From: Phaeodactylibacter xiamenensis
GTDB lineage: Bacteria > Bacteroidota > Bacteroidia > Chitinophagales > Saprospiraceae
Length of the DNA: 64,000 nucleotides
Reading direction: 5' to 3'
Assembly: GCF_000759025.1 (NCBI RefSeq)
Contig: NZ_JPOS01000090.1
Location: 310,001-374,000, forward strand
Below the pieces are notes generated by a model. It was given only the letters and a program-made list of their open reading frames with translations. It searched no databases and was not told where the DNA came from. This document shows positions 25,993-35,187 of this stretch, one piece after another; position 1 is the stretch's first letter, and every line of letters begins with the position of its first letter. The translations under genes were made by a program, and so were the position numbers.

Positions 25993-27387
25993 TTATGAAG
26001 TTTTCTTCCGCTTACGGCGGGTTTTAAACATCTCCACGACTTCTTTCTCCTTGAGGAATCCAAGATCCTGGAAGGTTGTGGCTACAAACTTCTTGATATC
26101 CTGATAGTCCTTTCCGCGCTTGTCGGTGTATTTTTTCAGCAGCTTGCCCACGTATTCCAGGCTCAGCTCCTTGAGCTGCTGATTGAACTGCTGATTGGCG
26201 AAAATATTCATGTAGACCGGGTAGAGCTTGGAAATCTCAAACAGTTCCGGGTAGTCAGTTTCCTCCAGGTTGCTGATCAGGCGGTTAAAATAGCCGTAAA
26301 TGGTCTGCCGCAGGCACTCATTGATGTTGCTTAGGCCCTGATATTGGGTATAGAATGCCTTCACGGCTTCTTGCGCTTCATCTGTAGTATAACCCTTGCT
26401 GTGTACTTCGTCGAGCAGGTCGTAATATTTGGACAGATCGTCTTTCACCTTGTGGTCCATCACTGAGGAAATGCGCTTGTCGGCATCGGGGTCGATAACC
26501 ACTTCCTCTTTCAAATGCAGCTCCAGGAGGTATTCCAGGTATTGCTCCTGAAAATCATCCATGCTTTGGCGCACCTCATTGAAATGCTTCCGCAAGTGGT
26601 CGAGGTCATCGCCTTCCAGATTAAAGAAAGAAGCATAAAGCACCAGGACCTCCAGATACTCGCGGTGGCCCTTAAAGTCTTTATGCTCCACAAAACTGCG
26701 CAGGTGGGGTATGATGCTGCTGTTATCGTAATTGCCATCCACGCGGTAAAGCAGGAATCGCTTGAGCGGAGAGTAAAGCGTTTTCAGATCGGACAACGCC
26801 TGCGGGAATTCTGCAGACATAAAGTTCTCGCTCCGAAACTGCCGCTGATAGCGCTGATAACCTTTGACGCGCTCCTCCAGCACCCGGTAGCGGTCCAATT
26901 TCTGCCCCTGTAGGAAGTAACGGACCCGCTTGTTGTCCACTTCGTTGATCAGGTTGGTCACCCAGATATCGCTGCTCAGCGCAAAGCCCATTTGGATAGA
27001 CTGCCCGATCCGCTTACGGAGCAGGTCAAAATTAGCAGAATTGCAAATAGCCATCAGGACTTCCTTAAAGTGCTCCTGCGTACGGGTGTACTTCATCAGC
27101 GCAACATCCACTTCTCCGCGCAAAACAGTGAAGCCAAGAATTTTCGGCAGGAAAAGCCCCTCAAACTCCGGTTGCAAAAGGAGGGTCTCGAGAGCGATCA
27201 GTTGCAGGGGATGTGCTCCCGCCACTTCATCGTAGACCATTGCGATGCGGGGCTCGAACATCTCTTTGAGCTGCATATACTGCTCTTCCTCTTCTTCTTC
27301 GAGATAGGCCTGCAGTTCATCGGACTCCTGAATCTCAGCGCCCAGGGCTTCCAGTTTGGTTTTATACGCTTCGGCTAACGCTTGCAT
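25993..27387 (-). CDS. Large helical cytoplasmic protein, function unknown
   Basis: Start at 27387 (MQALAEAYKTKLEALG) gives 464 residues; an ATG at 27408 adds seven. It is soluble, highly helical and acidic near the N terminus (YLEEEEEEQYMQLKEMFEPR), with a basic C-terminal tail (MFKTRRKRKKTS). No enzymatic motif seen. The promoter at 27482-27513 and the terminator at 25936-25966 make it a single-gene unit. A 5' leader hairpin (27409-27440) suggests post-transcriptional control. Confidence 0.75.
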   Translation of the reverse strand: MQALAEAYKTKLEALGAEIQESDELQAYLEEEEEEQYMQLKEMFEPRIAMVYDEVAGAHPLQLIALETLLLQPEFEGLFLPKILGFTVLRGEVDVALMKYTRTQEHFKEVLMAICNSANFDLLRKRIGQSIQMGFALSSDIWVTNLINEVDNKRVRYFLQGQKLDRYRVLEERVKGYQRYQRQFRSENFMSAEFPQALSDLKTLYSPLKRFLLYRVDGNYDNSSIIPHLRSFVEHKDFKGHREYLEVLVLYASFFNLEGDDLDHLRKHFNEVRQSMDDFQEQYLEYLLELHLKEEVVIDPDADKRISSVMDHKVKDDLSKYYDLLDEVHSKGYTTDEAQEAVKAFYTQYQGLSNINECLRQTIYGYFNRLISNLEETDYPELFEISKLYPVYMNIFANQQFNQQLKELSLEYVGKLLKKYTDKRGKDYQDIKKFVATTFQDLGFLKEKEVVEMFKTRRKRKKTS

Positions 27388-27408
27388 GAATGTATATTTT
27401 AAAAACAA

Positions 27409-27440
27409 ACCTGATAGTGCAAATTAATGCACTACCAGGT
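27409..27440 (-). promoter_or_regulatory. Stable hairpin in the 5' leader of the 464-residue protein gene
   Basis: ACCTG-A-TAGTGCA (27409-27421) pairs with TGCACTA-C-CAGGT (27428-27440), a 12-bp stem with one mismatch and a 6-nt loop. It lies between the predicted transcript start (about 27475) and the ATG at 27387, 21 nt before the start codon. Confidence 0.5.
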
Positions 27441-27481
27441 CAGATATTATAGAATTAAAGTATTGCCTTGGTTTTGAATTG

Positions 27482-27513
27482 CAAATATAACTTAATGTGG
27501 GATAAAGCGCAAA
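27482..27513 (-). promoter_or_regulatory. Promoter of the 464-residue protein gene
   Basis: On the minus strand TTTG (27513-27510) and TATATTTG (27489-27482) are separated by 20 nt, a full Bacteroidota-type promoter. It gives a leader of about 88 nt. Confidence 0.7.
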
Positions 27514-27553
27514 GCTTTCTTATGAATATTATCCACATCAGTTCGCAAAATGG

Positions 27554-27588
27554 CAAGAGGGTTTACCTATACCTGGCAAACCCTCTTG
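27554..27588. terminator. Hairpin downstream of rpsP
   Basis: CAAGAGGGTTT (27554-27564) pairs perfectly with AAACCCTCTTG (27578-27588). It lies 26 bp past the rpsP stop. The minus-strand sequence after it (CCATTTTGCG) has a short T run, so it is a probable rpsP terminator. Confidence 0.65.
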
Positions 27589-27614
27589 TTTCATCCTTGA
27601 GGAAAAAATTAAGA

Positions 27615-28169
27615 CTAATCTTCTTTTTTCTCTTCTTCGGCAGGTTGCTCTTCAGAGGCTGTTTCTTCAGCAGCAGGAGTCTCTTCAGCAGCAGCTGCTG
27701 CTTCAGCAGTTTCAGCAGGAGCTTCTTCCTCTTCGGGCTCAGGGGCCGGAGGAGGAGGTGGAGGCGTACCAGATAGCTTAGCCAGTAAATCCGCACGCTC
27801 AGCAGCAGTTTGCTCAAAGCGCGCAGCAATTTTAGACTCCTTCGCGTCGATCCACTCCTGATATTTGGCTTCAGCCTGCTCCTCTGTGAGGGCACCTTTA
27901 GCAACTCCACGCATCAGGTGGCGCTTGTAGTACACGCCTTTGAAGCGCAGGATAGCACGTACGGTATCCGTAGGCTGTGCACCCTTTTGCAACCAATCAA
28001 AAGCTTTTTCCCGGTCGATCTCAATCGTCGCAGGCTTTGTCATCGGGTTGTAAGAACCCAGTCGTTCGATGAAGCGACCATCGCGCGGTGCGCGTCCGTC
28101 TGCGACAACGATGTGGTAGAAAGGACGCTTTCGGCGGCCCTTTCTTTGTAAACGCATCTTAACTGCCAT
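27615..28169 (-). CDS. rpsP: 30S ribosomal protein bS16 with Ala/Glu-rich tail
   Basis: Start at 28169 ([20 protein letters not shown]) gives 184 residues. The first 85 are canonical bS16 ([45 protein letters not shown]). After about residue 110 the chain has a proline run and then an Ala/Glu-rich acidic tail ([19 protein letters not shown]). Such long bS16 proteins are usual in Bacteroidota. The promoter at 28244-28274 and a leader hairpin at 28201-28231 are visible. It binds 16S rRNA during 30S assembly. Confidence 0.97.
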   Translation of the reverse strand: MAVKMRLQRKGRRKRPFYHIVVADGRAPRDGRFIERLGSYNPMTKPATIEIDREKAFDWLQKGAQPTDTVRAILRFKGVYYKRHLMRGVAKGALTEEQAEAKYQEWIDAKESKIAARFEQTAAERADLLAKLSGTPPPPPPAPEPEEEEAPAETAEAAAAAEETPAAEETASEEQPAEEEKKED

Positions 28170-28200
28170 TGGCTTGTTAAAATTATTGTGGTGAAAACGT

Positions 28201-28231
28201 ACCCGCGTAACTTGAATATCAAGCGGCGGGT
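28201..28231 (-). promoter_or_regulatory. Hairpin in the rpsP leader
   Basis: ACCCGC (28201-28206) pairs with GCGGGT (28226-28231), and CTTGA (28211-28215) pairs with TCAAG (28219-28223) inside. It lies within the predicted 68-nt rpsP leader, so it is a candidate ribosomal-protein leader structure. Confidence 0.45.
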
Positions 28232-28243
28232 TTTTAACGGGTG

Positions 28244-28274
28244 CAAAGGTAAGGCAATTAGTTGGATTGTTCAA
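28244..28274 (-). promoter_or_regulatory. rpsP promoter
   Basis: On the minus strand TTG (28274-28272) and TACCTTTG (28251-28244) are 20 nt apart, matching TTG-N19/20-TAnnTTTG. Predicted start of transcription near 28237. Confidence 0.75.
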
Positions 28275-28511
28275 GCTTAGCCCGGCAACAAAATCAAAGA
28301 CAAATTTAGCGTGTCACAAATTGACGAATAAACGCACACCAATTATTACTAAATTAAGCCTACCTTTAAGTTTAGCTTATCCCTGAAACCCACCCCCTTT
28401 CTACCTGTCGGATTGATCAGTTTATTTTGCGTATTTTCCCGTTATTAATTTGCATCAGGCCTCTTATTGGAGAAAGGCCGTGCGGATTCAAATATCCAAG
28501 ACCCAGATAAC

Positions 28512-31187
28512 ATGTGCAGGTTGGCGAATATTAGCCTTTGGACGATTTTGGTACTGCTTACACTCGCTGGAAGCCACCGGTCTGAGCGCTACAGCTATGC
28601 CTTGCCCACAGGCAGTATTGTCACCGACAATACCTACACCGTTGAGGAGCTGGTGCAGGACATCTTCGTGGATGGCGCCTGCAATACCATCACCAACATA
28701 CAAGCTATTGGCCACAAGGAAGGCATTGGGTATTTTGAACAAGGCAGCAGCAGTATCGGGATGGAACGGGGCGTCATCCTCGCCACCGGCCCCATTGAGA
28801 ATGCCCAAGGCCCCAACAATTATACTGATTTGTCCGGCTACTTTGAAGATGCCTCCGGCGACCCGGACCTCAACAGCCTGGCGACCGGGCAGGTTAAAGA
28901 TGCAGTGGGGATCGAATTTGATTTTATGCCGCTTGACTCTGTGGTAGCCTTCCGCTATGTTTTTGCGTCTGAAGAATACTGCGAATTTGTCGGAAGTATC
29001 TACAACGATGTCTTCGGGTTCTTCATCTCAGGGCCTGGTATCAATGGTTCGTTTTCCAATAATGCCCAAAACGTTGCCATCCTCCCGGGTACATCTGATT
29101 TCGTATCCATCAACAACGTTAATTATGCGGATAACCCCCACCTTTACGTCCACAATGAACTGGCAACGGACGCTAATGTATGCGACCTACCGACACCGAC
29201 CGGCACTTACCATCCGTTTATTGAATACGATGGATTCACCACCAAGCTTACAGCCATTCTGAACCTCATCCCCTGCGAGACCTACCATATCCGGCTGGTC
29301 GTTTCTGATGTGGGGGACTACTATTTTGATTCGGCGGTTTTCCTGGAGGCAGAAAGCTTTAACCTGGGCGGCGAAGTGCAGGTGAGAGCTGGCACAGGAA
29401 TTACAGCACAAGCGCCGGCCCCGGAAGGATGCCCCGGCAATTACTTCGTGTTTGAGAGAGCCCCGGGTTCGGACAACACCTCCCCGCTTTCTGTCAGTTA
29501 CCTGGTCAGCAGCAGCAGTACCGCTGAGGAGGGTATCGACTTCCCGGTTCTACCCGGCAGTATCACCATTCCCGCCTTTCAGAATTATGCCACCCTGCCC
29601 ATTGACCTGATCAATGACGGGCTGGGAGAGCCACTGGAGCATATTGACCTTAAGCTCGATATTCCCTGCGCCTGCTATTCTGACTCCACCACGATGTACA
29701 TCACGGACAGCCCGGGCTTCGAGCTTTCTGTCCCGGATATAGCCGTATGTGAGGGTGGGACCAATACGATGTCGGCAGAAATAAGCGGCGGCACAGGTGC
29801 CTTCACTTATGCATGGAGCAACGGCCAGAACAGCAGCTCGATCACCGTATCCGGTGAGCAACCCACACCTTATTATCTGACCGTGACTGATGCCTGTGGG
29901 AATGTGGAAACGGATTCCGCCAGTACCTACACTACACCTCCACCCACTGCTTACATAAGTGGAGAGGAGCTTATTTGCGAAGGAGACACCGCCTGGCTGA
30001 CAATCAGCCTTGAGGGCAGTCCGCCATGGTCAATTGGTTATGAGGTGGAAGGTGAACCATTTCAAGTGAACAACATCCAACAGTCGCCCTATCTGCTCCC
30101 TACTACTTTGCGGGGCTCTCATCAGCTGACCCGCGTGGCTGACTTAGGCTGCGAGGGCGAAGTTGGGGGCAGCGCATGGGTGGAAGTAAACGCCATTACG
30201 ATAACCGCAGAGCTTACCAACGCTTCCTGCTCGGCCGGTACAGATGGCAGAGTTAAGGTAAGCCTCGGCGGAGGCACGCCTCCCTATGACTGGTTCTGGC
30301 TGGATACGCCCGAGCCTGATTTGGAAAGAGAACAGCTAAGCCCGGGCGCTTACACCATTATAGTAACGGATGACAGTGGCTGTGAGAAGGAGGCGACTTT
30401 CGAAATTAACGCTCCCCCGCCCCTGCTGCCTTTGCAGTTTGACTGTGAATCCATTAGCTCCGGCTCAATTAAAGCCAGTGCCAGCGGTGGCACTCCCCCC
30501 TATCAGTATGCTATCAATGGCGGCACTTTTAGCGGACCTGCAATTTTGGATCAACTCACGCCGGGCGAGCATTATCTGATCACTATTCAGGATGCCATGG
30601 GCTGTGAAGTCGAACAGGCCACGCTCTGGCCGGCTGCCTATGAACGCATTGCAGACCTGCCAGCTTTGATGGAATTGAAATCAGGCCTGACCGATACGCT
30701 ACAACCCCAATATAACATACCTCTCAACCTGATCTCAAGTATTCGGTGGTCACCGGCTAACGGCTTGAGCTGTACAGACTGCCCATTCCCTACCGTACAG
30801 CTTTCTCAGCCCGAAACCTACACCTTGCGGGTGGTTGACCTCTATGGCTGCTCCACGGAGCTGACGATTGCAATCACCCTTGATGAGTCGGTGGATATCT
30901 ATGTCCCCACCGCTTTTTCCCCCAACGGTGATCAGGTCAACGACCGGCTGAACATCTATGCCAATACCTCACAGGTAGAGAAGGTTCTGATTTTCCGGAT
31001 TTTCGACCGTTGGGGAGGCCTGATGTTCGAAAACAAAGACTTTCCGCCCAACCGGGAACAGCTGGGATGGGATGGCACTTTCCGCGGACAGCAGATGGAC
31101 CCCGGCGTGTATACTTACATGGCGATCCTGGAGCTAACCTCCGGTGGTCGGAAAACGATTGGCGGGCACGTCCTGCTAATGCAGTAA
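28512..31187 (+). CDS. T9SS type B-secreted surface protein, choice-of-anchor L
   Basis: Start at 28512 gives 891 residues with a signal peptide (MCRLANISLWTILVLLTLAG); the in-frame ATG at 28467 adds 15 polar residues. Domains in order: choice-of-anchor L (about 35-265; AVGIEFDFMPLDSVVAFRYV, FASEEYCEF), a Calx-beta-like segment (about 295-390; AEEGIDFPVLPGSITIP), Ig/PKD-like repeats, two SprB-like repeats (GGGTPPYDWFWL, SGGTPPYQYAINGG) and a CHU_C type B sorting domain at about 793-891 (AFSPNGDQVNDRL, IFDRWGGLMFENKDFP). It is predicted to be exported by T9SS and held at the surface. Role may be adhesion or gliding. Confidence 0.9.
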   Translation: MCRLANISLWTILVLLTLAGSHRSERYSYALPTGSIVTDNTYTVEELVQDIFVDGACNTITNIQAIGHKEGIGYFEQGSSSIGMERGVILATGPIENAQGPNNYTDLSGYFEDASGDPDLNSLATGQVKDAVGIEFDFMPLDSVVAFRYVFASEEYCEFVGSIYNDVFGFFISGPGINGSFSNNAQNVAILPGTSDFVSINNVNYADNPHLYVHNELATDANVCDLPTPTGTYHPFIEYDGFTTKLTAILNLIPCETYHIRLVVSDVGDYYFDSAVFLEAESFNLGGEVQVRAGTGITAQAPAPEGCPGNYFVFERAPGSDNTSPLSVSYLVSSSSTAEEGIDFPVLPGSITIPAFQNYATLPIDLINDGLGEPLEHIDLKLDIPCACYSDSTTMYITDSPGFELSVPDIAVCEGGTNTMSAEISGGTGAFTYAWSNGQNSSSITVSGEQPTPYYLTVTDACGNVETDSASTYTTPPPTAYISGEELICEGDTAWLTISLEGSPPWSIGYEVEGEPFQVNNIQQSPYLLPTTLRGSHQLTRVADLGCEGEVGGSAWVEVNAITITAELTNASCSAGTDGRVKVSLGGGTPPYDWFWLDTPEPDLEREQLSPGAYTIIVTDDSGCEKEATFEINAPPPLLPLQFDCESISSGSIKASASGGTPPYQYAINGGTFSGPAILDQLTPGEHYLITIQDAMGCEVEQATLWPAAYERIADLPALMELKSGLTDTLQPQYNIPLNLISSIRWSPANGLSCTDCPFPTVQLSQPETYTLRVVDLYGCSTELTIAITLDESVDIYVPTAFSPNGDQVNDRLNIYANTSQVEKVLIFRIFDRWGGLMFENKDFPPNREQLGWDGTFRGQQMDPGVYTYMAILELTSGGRKTIGGHVLLMQ

Positions 31188-31195
31188 GTTATGAC

Positions 31196-31687
31196 CTACC
31201 CTTCTTCATCCAGGAATGGCTCATCTGTAATATGGATGGGCCGGTTGATACTCTCCTGAAGGGAGATAAAGGTTTCGGTACGTTGTATACCATTGATTTT
31301 CTGCACCTTATCATGCAAGACATCCCGCAGGTGTTTGGTATCCCGGCAAACGATAGTCGCAAAAATGGAATACAACCCGGTAGTATAGTGAGCCGCTACC
31401 ACTTCCGGAATTTTGGCAAGTTCTCGGGCCACATCCTCGTAGAGCGAGCTTTTATCAAGATAAATTCCGAGAAATGCAGAAATATCGTACCCAAGCTTGC
31501 TGGGGTCGACTGCCAGATGATACCCTTTCACGATGCCGGCATCTTCCAGTTTTTTCATGCGTACATGAATGGTACCACCTGATACAAAGAGTTGCTTGGC
31601 GATGTCGGTATAGGGCTTCTTTGCGTTCCGCATCAGGATAGACAAGATCTTTCTGTCCAGGTCGTCAATTTCAGTTCCTTTAGCCAT
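31196..31687 (-). CDS. Lrp/AsnC-family transcriptional regulator
   Basis: The 163-residue protein has an N-terminal helix-turn-helix (about 10-60; LDRKILSILMRNAKKPYTDI, GTIHVRMKKLEDAGIVKGY) and a C-terminal RAM ligand-binding ferredoxin-like domain (about 75-150; LYSIFATIVCRDTKHLRDVL). It probably senses an amino acid or related metabolite. It is convergent with the T9SS gene (8-bp gap). TTATTTGAA near 31718 and TTCAAATAA near 31774 form an inverted pair upstream of its start that could be its own binding sites. Confidence 0.92.
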   Translation of the reverse strand: MAKGTEIDDLDRKILSILMRNAKKPYTDIAKQLFVSGGTIHVRMKKLEDAGIVKGYHLAVDPSKLGYDISAFLGIYLDKSSLYEDVARELAKIPEVVAAHYTTGLYSIFATIVCRDTKHLRDVLHDKVQKINGIQRTETFISLQESINRPIHITDEPFLDEEG

Positions 31688-31915
31688 GTATTATCATTTC
31701 TTCAGCGACGGGTTGAATTATTTGAACGGTGCTCAAAATAAACGAATATTCCTGAATTAAATTAACATTCTTCAAATAACCGTTCGTTTACGAACTAATT
31801 CGTCATGTACGAAACATCTGGCTATTTTTTAGCTTATAATAATTGCCTGCCGGATAGCGTACGTTTGGCCACTGATTTTGCCAGATGATTCTCAAGGTCA
31901 GCTCAAAATAATTGG

Positions 31916-31923
31916 TACTTTTG
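31916..31923 (+). promoter_or_regulatory. -7 box of the lipoprotein-yjjX pair
   Basis: TACTTTTG matches TAnnTTTG and lies 21 nt before the ATG at 31945. No -33 TTG at normal spacing. Confidence 0.45.
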
Positions 31924-31944
31924 CGAATAAATTATTGGATAACT

Positions 31945-32337
31945 ATGAACTCTATGCGCATTTCCAACTCCTTTATGCTGTGTATTGGCCTGATGCTGCT
32001 AGCGGTTTCCTGTACAGAGGAGCCGCAGAATATTCAGGAGCTTTTACCTGGCAGGTGGGAATTACAGCAGGCAACCCGCAATGGTGAGCCGACCCGGTCA
32101 CTGGCTGATCTTTACTACGAGTTTGACGCCGATGGCAGCATGCGGACCAATCTGCCGGTAGCTAAAGGCGAAAGCGACTATCAAATCTCCGGTCAAAGTA
32201 TTGAGCAAAACCAGGATGGCAATATTATCGCATATACCGTTGCTTCCATCACCGACAGCACACTCGTCCTGCAAACTGAACTTAGAAATACGCCCTTCCA
32301 ATTCAACCTGCTGCGGGCTATCCCTAACCAAGAATAA
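31945..32337 (+). CDS. Lipocalin-like lipoprotein
   Basis: Start at 31945 gives 130 residues with a lipoprotein signal peptide and lipobox (LMLLAVSC, Cys23). The mature part is a small beta barrel of the lipocalin-like type (LLPGRWELQQATRNGE, LYYEFDADGSMRTN, DYQISGQSIEQN). The same motif order occurs in the C-terminal domain of the caspase-like protein at 35185-37206. It lies 9 bp upstream of yjjX. Ligand unknown. Confidence 0.8.
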   Translation: MNSMRISNSFMLCIGLMLLAVSCTEEPQNIQELLPGRWELQQATRNGEPTRSLADLYYEFDADGSMRTNLPVAKGESDYQISGQSIEQNQDGNIIAYTVASITDSTLVLQTELRNTPFQFNLLRAIPNQE

Positions 32338-32346
32338 AATTCCACT

Positions 32347-32883
32347 ATGGCCTCACTAAAGGTGATTGTTGCCTCTCTCAATCCCGTAAAGCAGGCTGCA
32401 GCCCGGCAAGCTTTCGAGCAAGCCTTTCCGGATATGGCCATTTCTATCACCGGAGTGGATGTCCCTTCAGGTGTCCGGGATCAGCCCATGACAGACGCGG
32501 AGACGCTCCTCGGGGCACGGCAAAGAGCGCAGCGGGCCCAGCAGGAACAACCACACGCTGACTTTTGGGTAGGCCTGGAGGGTGGCGTGGCCGATGCACA
32601 GGGGTTAGGGCTTCAAGCCTTTGGCTGGATGTGTGTGCGCACCGATAGCCGGGAATACAGTGCCCGAAGTGCCAGCTTCCCGCTTCCAAGAGCAGCAGTG
32701 GCGGCTATTGAAGGCGGCGAGGAACTTGGGCCGGTCATGGATGGCCTTTTCAAAGAGCAAAACACCAAACACAAAGGTGGTGCCGTAGGCCTGCTCACCA
32801 ATGGGCTTGTGAGCCGGGAAGCCCTCTATATCCAACCACTGATTTTTGCGCTTATCCCCTTTATGCACGAGCCGTTGTTCTGA
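32347..32883 (+). CDS. yjjX: Inosine/xanthosine triphosphatase (DUF84)
   Basis: The 178-residue protein matches the YjjX/DUF84 family: N-terminal VIVASLNPVKQAAARQAFEQ, the VPSGVRDQPMTDAETLLGAR signature, FWVGLEGGV and the C-terminal QNTKHKGGAVGLLTNGLVSR. The enzyme hydrolyses ITP/XTP to prevent incorporation of non-canonical purines. Its 3' end overlaps the convergent gene at 32861 by 23 bp. Confidence 0.9.
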   Translation: MASLKVIVASLNPVKQAAARQAFEQAFPDMAISITGVDVPSGVRDQPMTDAETLLGARQRAQRAQQEQPHADFWVGLEGGVADAQGLGLQAFGWMCVRTDSREYSARSASFPLPRAAVAAIEGGEELGPVMDGLFKEQNTKHKGGAVGLLTNGLVSREALYIQPLIFALIPFMHEPLF

Positions 32884-33457
32884 TGGCTCCTATCCGCTGA
32901 AGCCGCATCCGGTGGTGCCGCTGTAGCAAAACCGGATAGAAGTTGCCCAGGAAATTGATGAACAGGCATGAAATACCCAGTACAGGCTGTACGAAAAAAA
33001 CAATATATGTGCCAACTGCACTCAAGAGTACAAAAGGAAGAAGGTGCCCGAACTCTGCCTTTTTCGACTGCTCAGCAAGATGCTTCAGCCCATCGGCACG
33101 GCCGTTAAAATACCTTTGCTGCTTCGCTTTGCTGCGCCACAGCGTAGCCAACAGTAACTTCCGGAAACGCTCCACCCCAAAGGCCTGATAAAGCCGCTTC
33201 AACTGACCGGGGTTAGCAATATGGTAGTACCGGGCTGGCAGTAACCTTTGTGTAGGCAGGGCAAAACCGGCAAACGCAAATATGCCGGTTATAAACATGT
33301 TGATCACCCAGGCCAGAAATACGGCCGGCCAAAAGCGAATATCTGCATAGTAATCCATGCCGGACAGCAGCCCAAAAGACTGAAAAACTAAAAATGCAGA
33401 AGCCAGGACCAGCAGGCTCTGCCTTAACACCTGCTGTAAGGTAGATTTGTACGGCAT
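32861..33457 (-). CDS. Membrane protein, CrtO-like acyltransferase type
   Basis: The 198-residue protein has four predicted TM segments (about 15-33, 42-66, 140-160, 162-180) and the C-terminal motif FLGNFYPVLLQRHHRMRLQR, which recalls the glycosyl-4,4'-diaponeurosporenoate acyltransferase (CrtO)-like family (N-x-YP-x-x-LQR-x-x-R-x-R). That family match is from memory and the carotenoid function is not implied, as no carotenoid genes are nearby. It shares 23 bp of 3' overlap with yjjX. Confidence 0.6.
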   Translation of the reverse strand: MPYKSTLQQVLRQSLLVLASAFLVFQSFGLLSGMDYYADIRFWPAVFLAWVINMFITGIFAFAGFALPTQRLLPARYYHIANPGQLKRLYQAFGVERFRKLLLATLWRSKAKQQRYFNGRADGLKHLAEQSKKAEFGHLLPFVLLSAVGTYIVFFVQPVLGISCLFINFLGNFYPVLLQRHHRMRLQRIGAIRTTARA

Positions 33458-33495
33458 AAAAGATTGACTTTTTTAAGCGGGCCAATTGTCTGTTA

Positions 33496-33503
33496 CCAAA
33501 ATA
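33496..33503 (-). promoter_or_regulatory. -7-like box upstream of the CrtO-like gene
   Basis: The minus-strand sequence AAAGTTGTATTTTGG places a TATTTTGG box 39 nt before the start at 33457. A near-identical block (AAAGTTGTATTTTAG) lies before the gene at 21304-23034 (around 23140-23156). Confidence 0.35.
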
Positions 33504-33663
33504 CAACTTTTTCCTTTTCCTTTTTTTTATTAAAAAGACATCTCATTCAGGAGTTCAAAAGTTGCAATTACGAACGCCGGGCTGACATTCACCCGTTTTT
33601 CCCGCCCTTGGGCTGGCTTAACTGCTATCTTTATTGTAAGTTGTAAGACTCAAACGCTATACC

Positions 33664-35121
33664 ATGAAAAAGTTTATCCTAACCATGATCACCAGCCTTT
33701 GCTTTACGCTCGGGCTCTTCGCAATAGACGCCAGTATCTCCTTTGCGACTTTCAGGACGCCGGATAATCCTTACATCGAAGTTTACCTGCACATTGCCGG
33801 GCAAACGGTAACCTTCAATGAGATGCCCGATAGCCTGTACCAGGCAAATGTAGAAGTGGTTATTCTCTTCAAGCAGGGAGAGGAGATTGTTAAATTTGAC
33901 AAGTATGCCCTCAACAGTCCGCTGACCAAAACCCGGATTGATTTCATCGATCTCAAGCGTTTTGCACTTGAACCTGGCGACTACAACCTCGTGGTCGCCG
34001 TTTCTGACCTCAACGAGAAGGACAATGCCAAAGAGTACAATACCAACTTCAGCATTGGCTTCCCGGAAACAGAAATATGCCAGTCAGGGCTGACCCTGCT
34101 TTCCAGCTACACAAAAGCCGAGCCCGGACAAAATAACATGTTTGTCAAGAACGGTATCAAAATGGAGCCCTTGCCTTTTAACTTCTACAGCCGCCACGCT
34201 TCCCGACTGATTTTTTATAATGAAGTTTACAATTCTGACCAGGCGTTGGGTGAGGACTACCTCGTCAGCTATTCTGTGGAGCCTGCCAACAAAGAAAACG
34301 CCAAACCCATCATGATCGGGCATAAACGGCAGAAACCCGCTCCCATTGTACCCGTGCTCATCGGTATGGACATCACAGAGCTACCCTCCGGCAACTACAA
34401 CCTGATTGTGGAAGTACGCGACCGCACCAAAGGGCTCCTTAGCAGTAAGACCGTCTTTTTCCAGCGCAGCAACCCATTCCTGGAGGAGGCCCCCATCGAA
34501 ATGGTAGACTTCGATGTAAAGGAAGAGTTCGTTCAGCTACTGGATGCGGAAGAGCTGGAGTATAGTCTTCGCGCACTGACACCGAAGATGCCACAAAATG
34601 ATGTGGAGGCGGTGAATACCATGATCAAATCAGAGAACCTCGAAGCACAACGGCTATACCTGTTCAGCTACTGGGCCGGGCAGTCCCCTAATAATCCTAA
34701 GACCGCTTACGATAAGTATATGGAGATTGCCGCCGCAGTCGATAAAATGTACGACAGCGGCTTCCGCCACGGCTTTGAAACCGACCGCGGATACTACTAC
34801 CTCAAATATGGCCAGCCCGATGATATGGAAATGCGGGATCAGGAACCCTCTGCCCCACCCTACGAGATTTGGACCTATTACGAATTCCCGTACACCAATC
34901 AGAATAACGTGAAGTTCGTTTTCTACAACCCGTCCCTTTCTCCGGGAGACTACGTCTTGCTCCACTCCACTGCTATTGGCGAACGTAACAATCCGGGCTG
35001 GCTCAGAGAGCTTTACCGTGATGCGCCAGCCAACGAGCTCAACGGGAATGACCCCTTCGGCGGCACCGATGTGATGGACAATTTCAACCGGAACGCCAGC
35101 CGGGTCTTCCGGGACTACTAA
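33664..35121 (+). CDS. GWxTD-domain secreted protein
   Basis: The 485-residue protein has a signal peptide (about 1-20), a beta-rich N-terminal half and a C-terminal GWxTD-type domain at about 345-440 (AYDKYMEIAAAVDKMY, GFETDRGYYYLKYGQPDD, PYEIWTYYEFPYTNQNNVKF). The name-giving GWxTD motif itself appears altered here (SYWAGQS). Function of the family is unknown; it is widespread in Bacteroidota. A terminator follows at 35148-35187. Confidence 0.82.
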   Translation: MKKFILTMITSLCFTLGLFAIDASISFATFRTPDNPYIEVYLHIAGQTVTFNEMPDSLYQANVEVVILFKQGEEIVKFDKYALNSPLTKTRIDFIDLKRFALEPGDYNLVVAVSDLNEKDNAKEYNTNFSIGFPETEICQSGLTLLSSYTKAEPGQNNMFVKNGIKMEPLPFNFYSRHASRLIFYNEVYNSDQALGEDYLVSYSVEPANKENAKPIMIGHKRQKPAPIVPVLIGMDITELPSGNYNLIVEVRDRTKGLLSSKTVFFQRSNPFLEEAPIEMVDFDVKEEFVQLLDAEELEYSLRALTPKMPQNDVEAVNTMIKSENLEAQRLYLFSYWAGQSPNNPKTAYDKYMEIAAAVDKMYDSGFRHGFETDRGYYYLKYGQPDDMEMRDQEPSAPPYEIWTYYEFPYTNQNNVKFVFYNPSLSPGDYVLLHSTAIGERNNPGWLRELYRDAPANELNGNDPFGGTDVMDNFNRNASRVFRDY

Positions 35122-35147
35122 TTTACGGTATGCAGGACGACATGTGG

Positions 35148-35187
35148 AAACCTGTGCTGAGCATAAACGGCACAGGTTTTCTTTTTA
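35148..35187 (+). terminator. Terminator after the GWxTD gene
   Basis: AAACCTGTGC (35148-35157) pairs perfectly with GCACAGGTTT (35170-35179) and a T-rich run follows. It also overlaps the 3' end of the convergent caspase-like gene. Confidence 0.85.
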
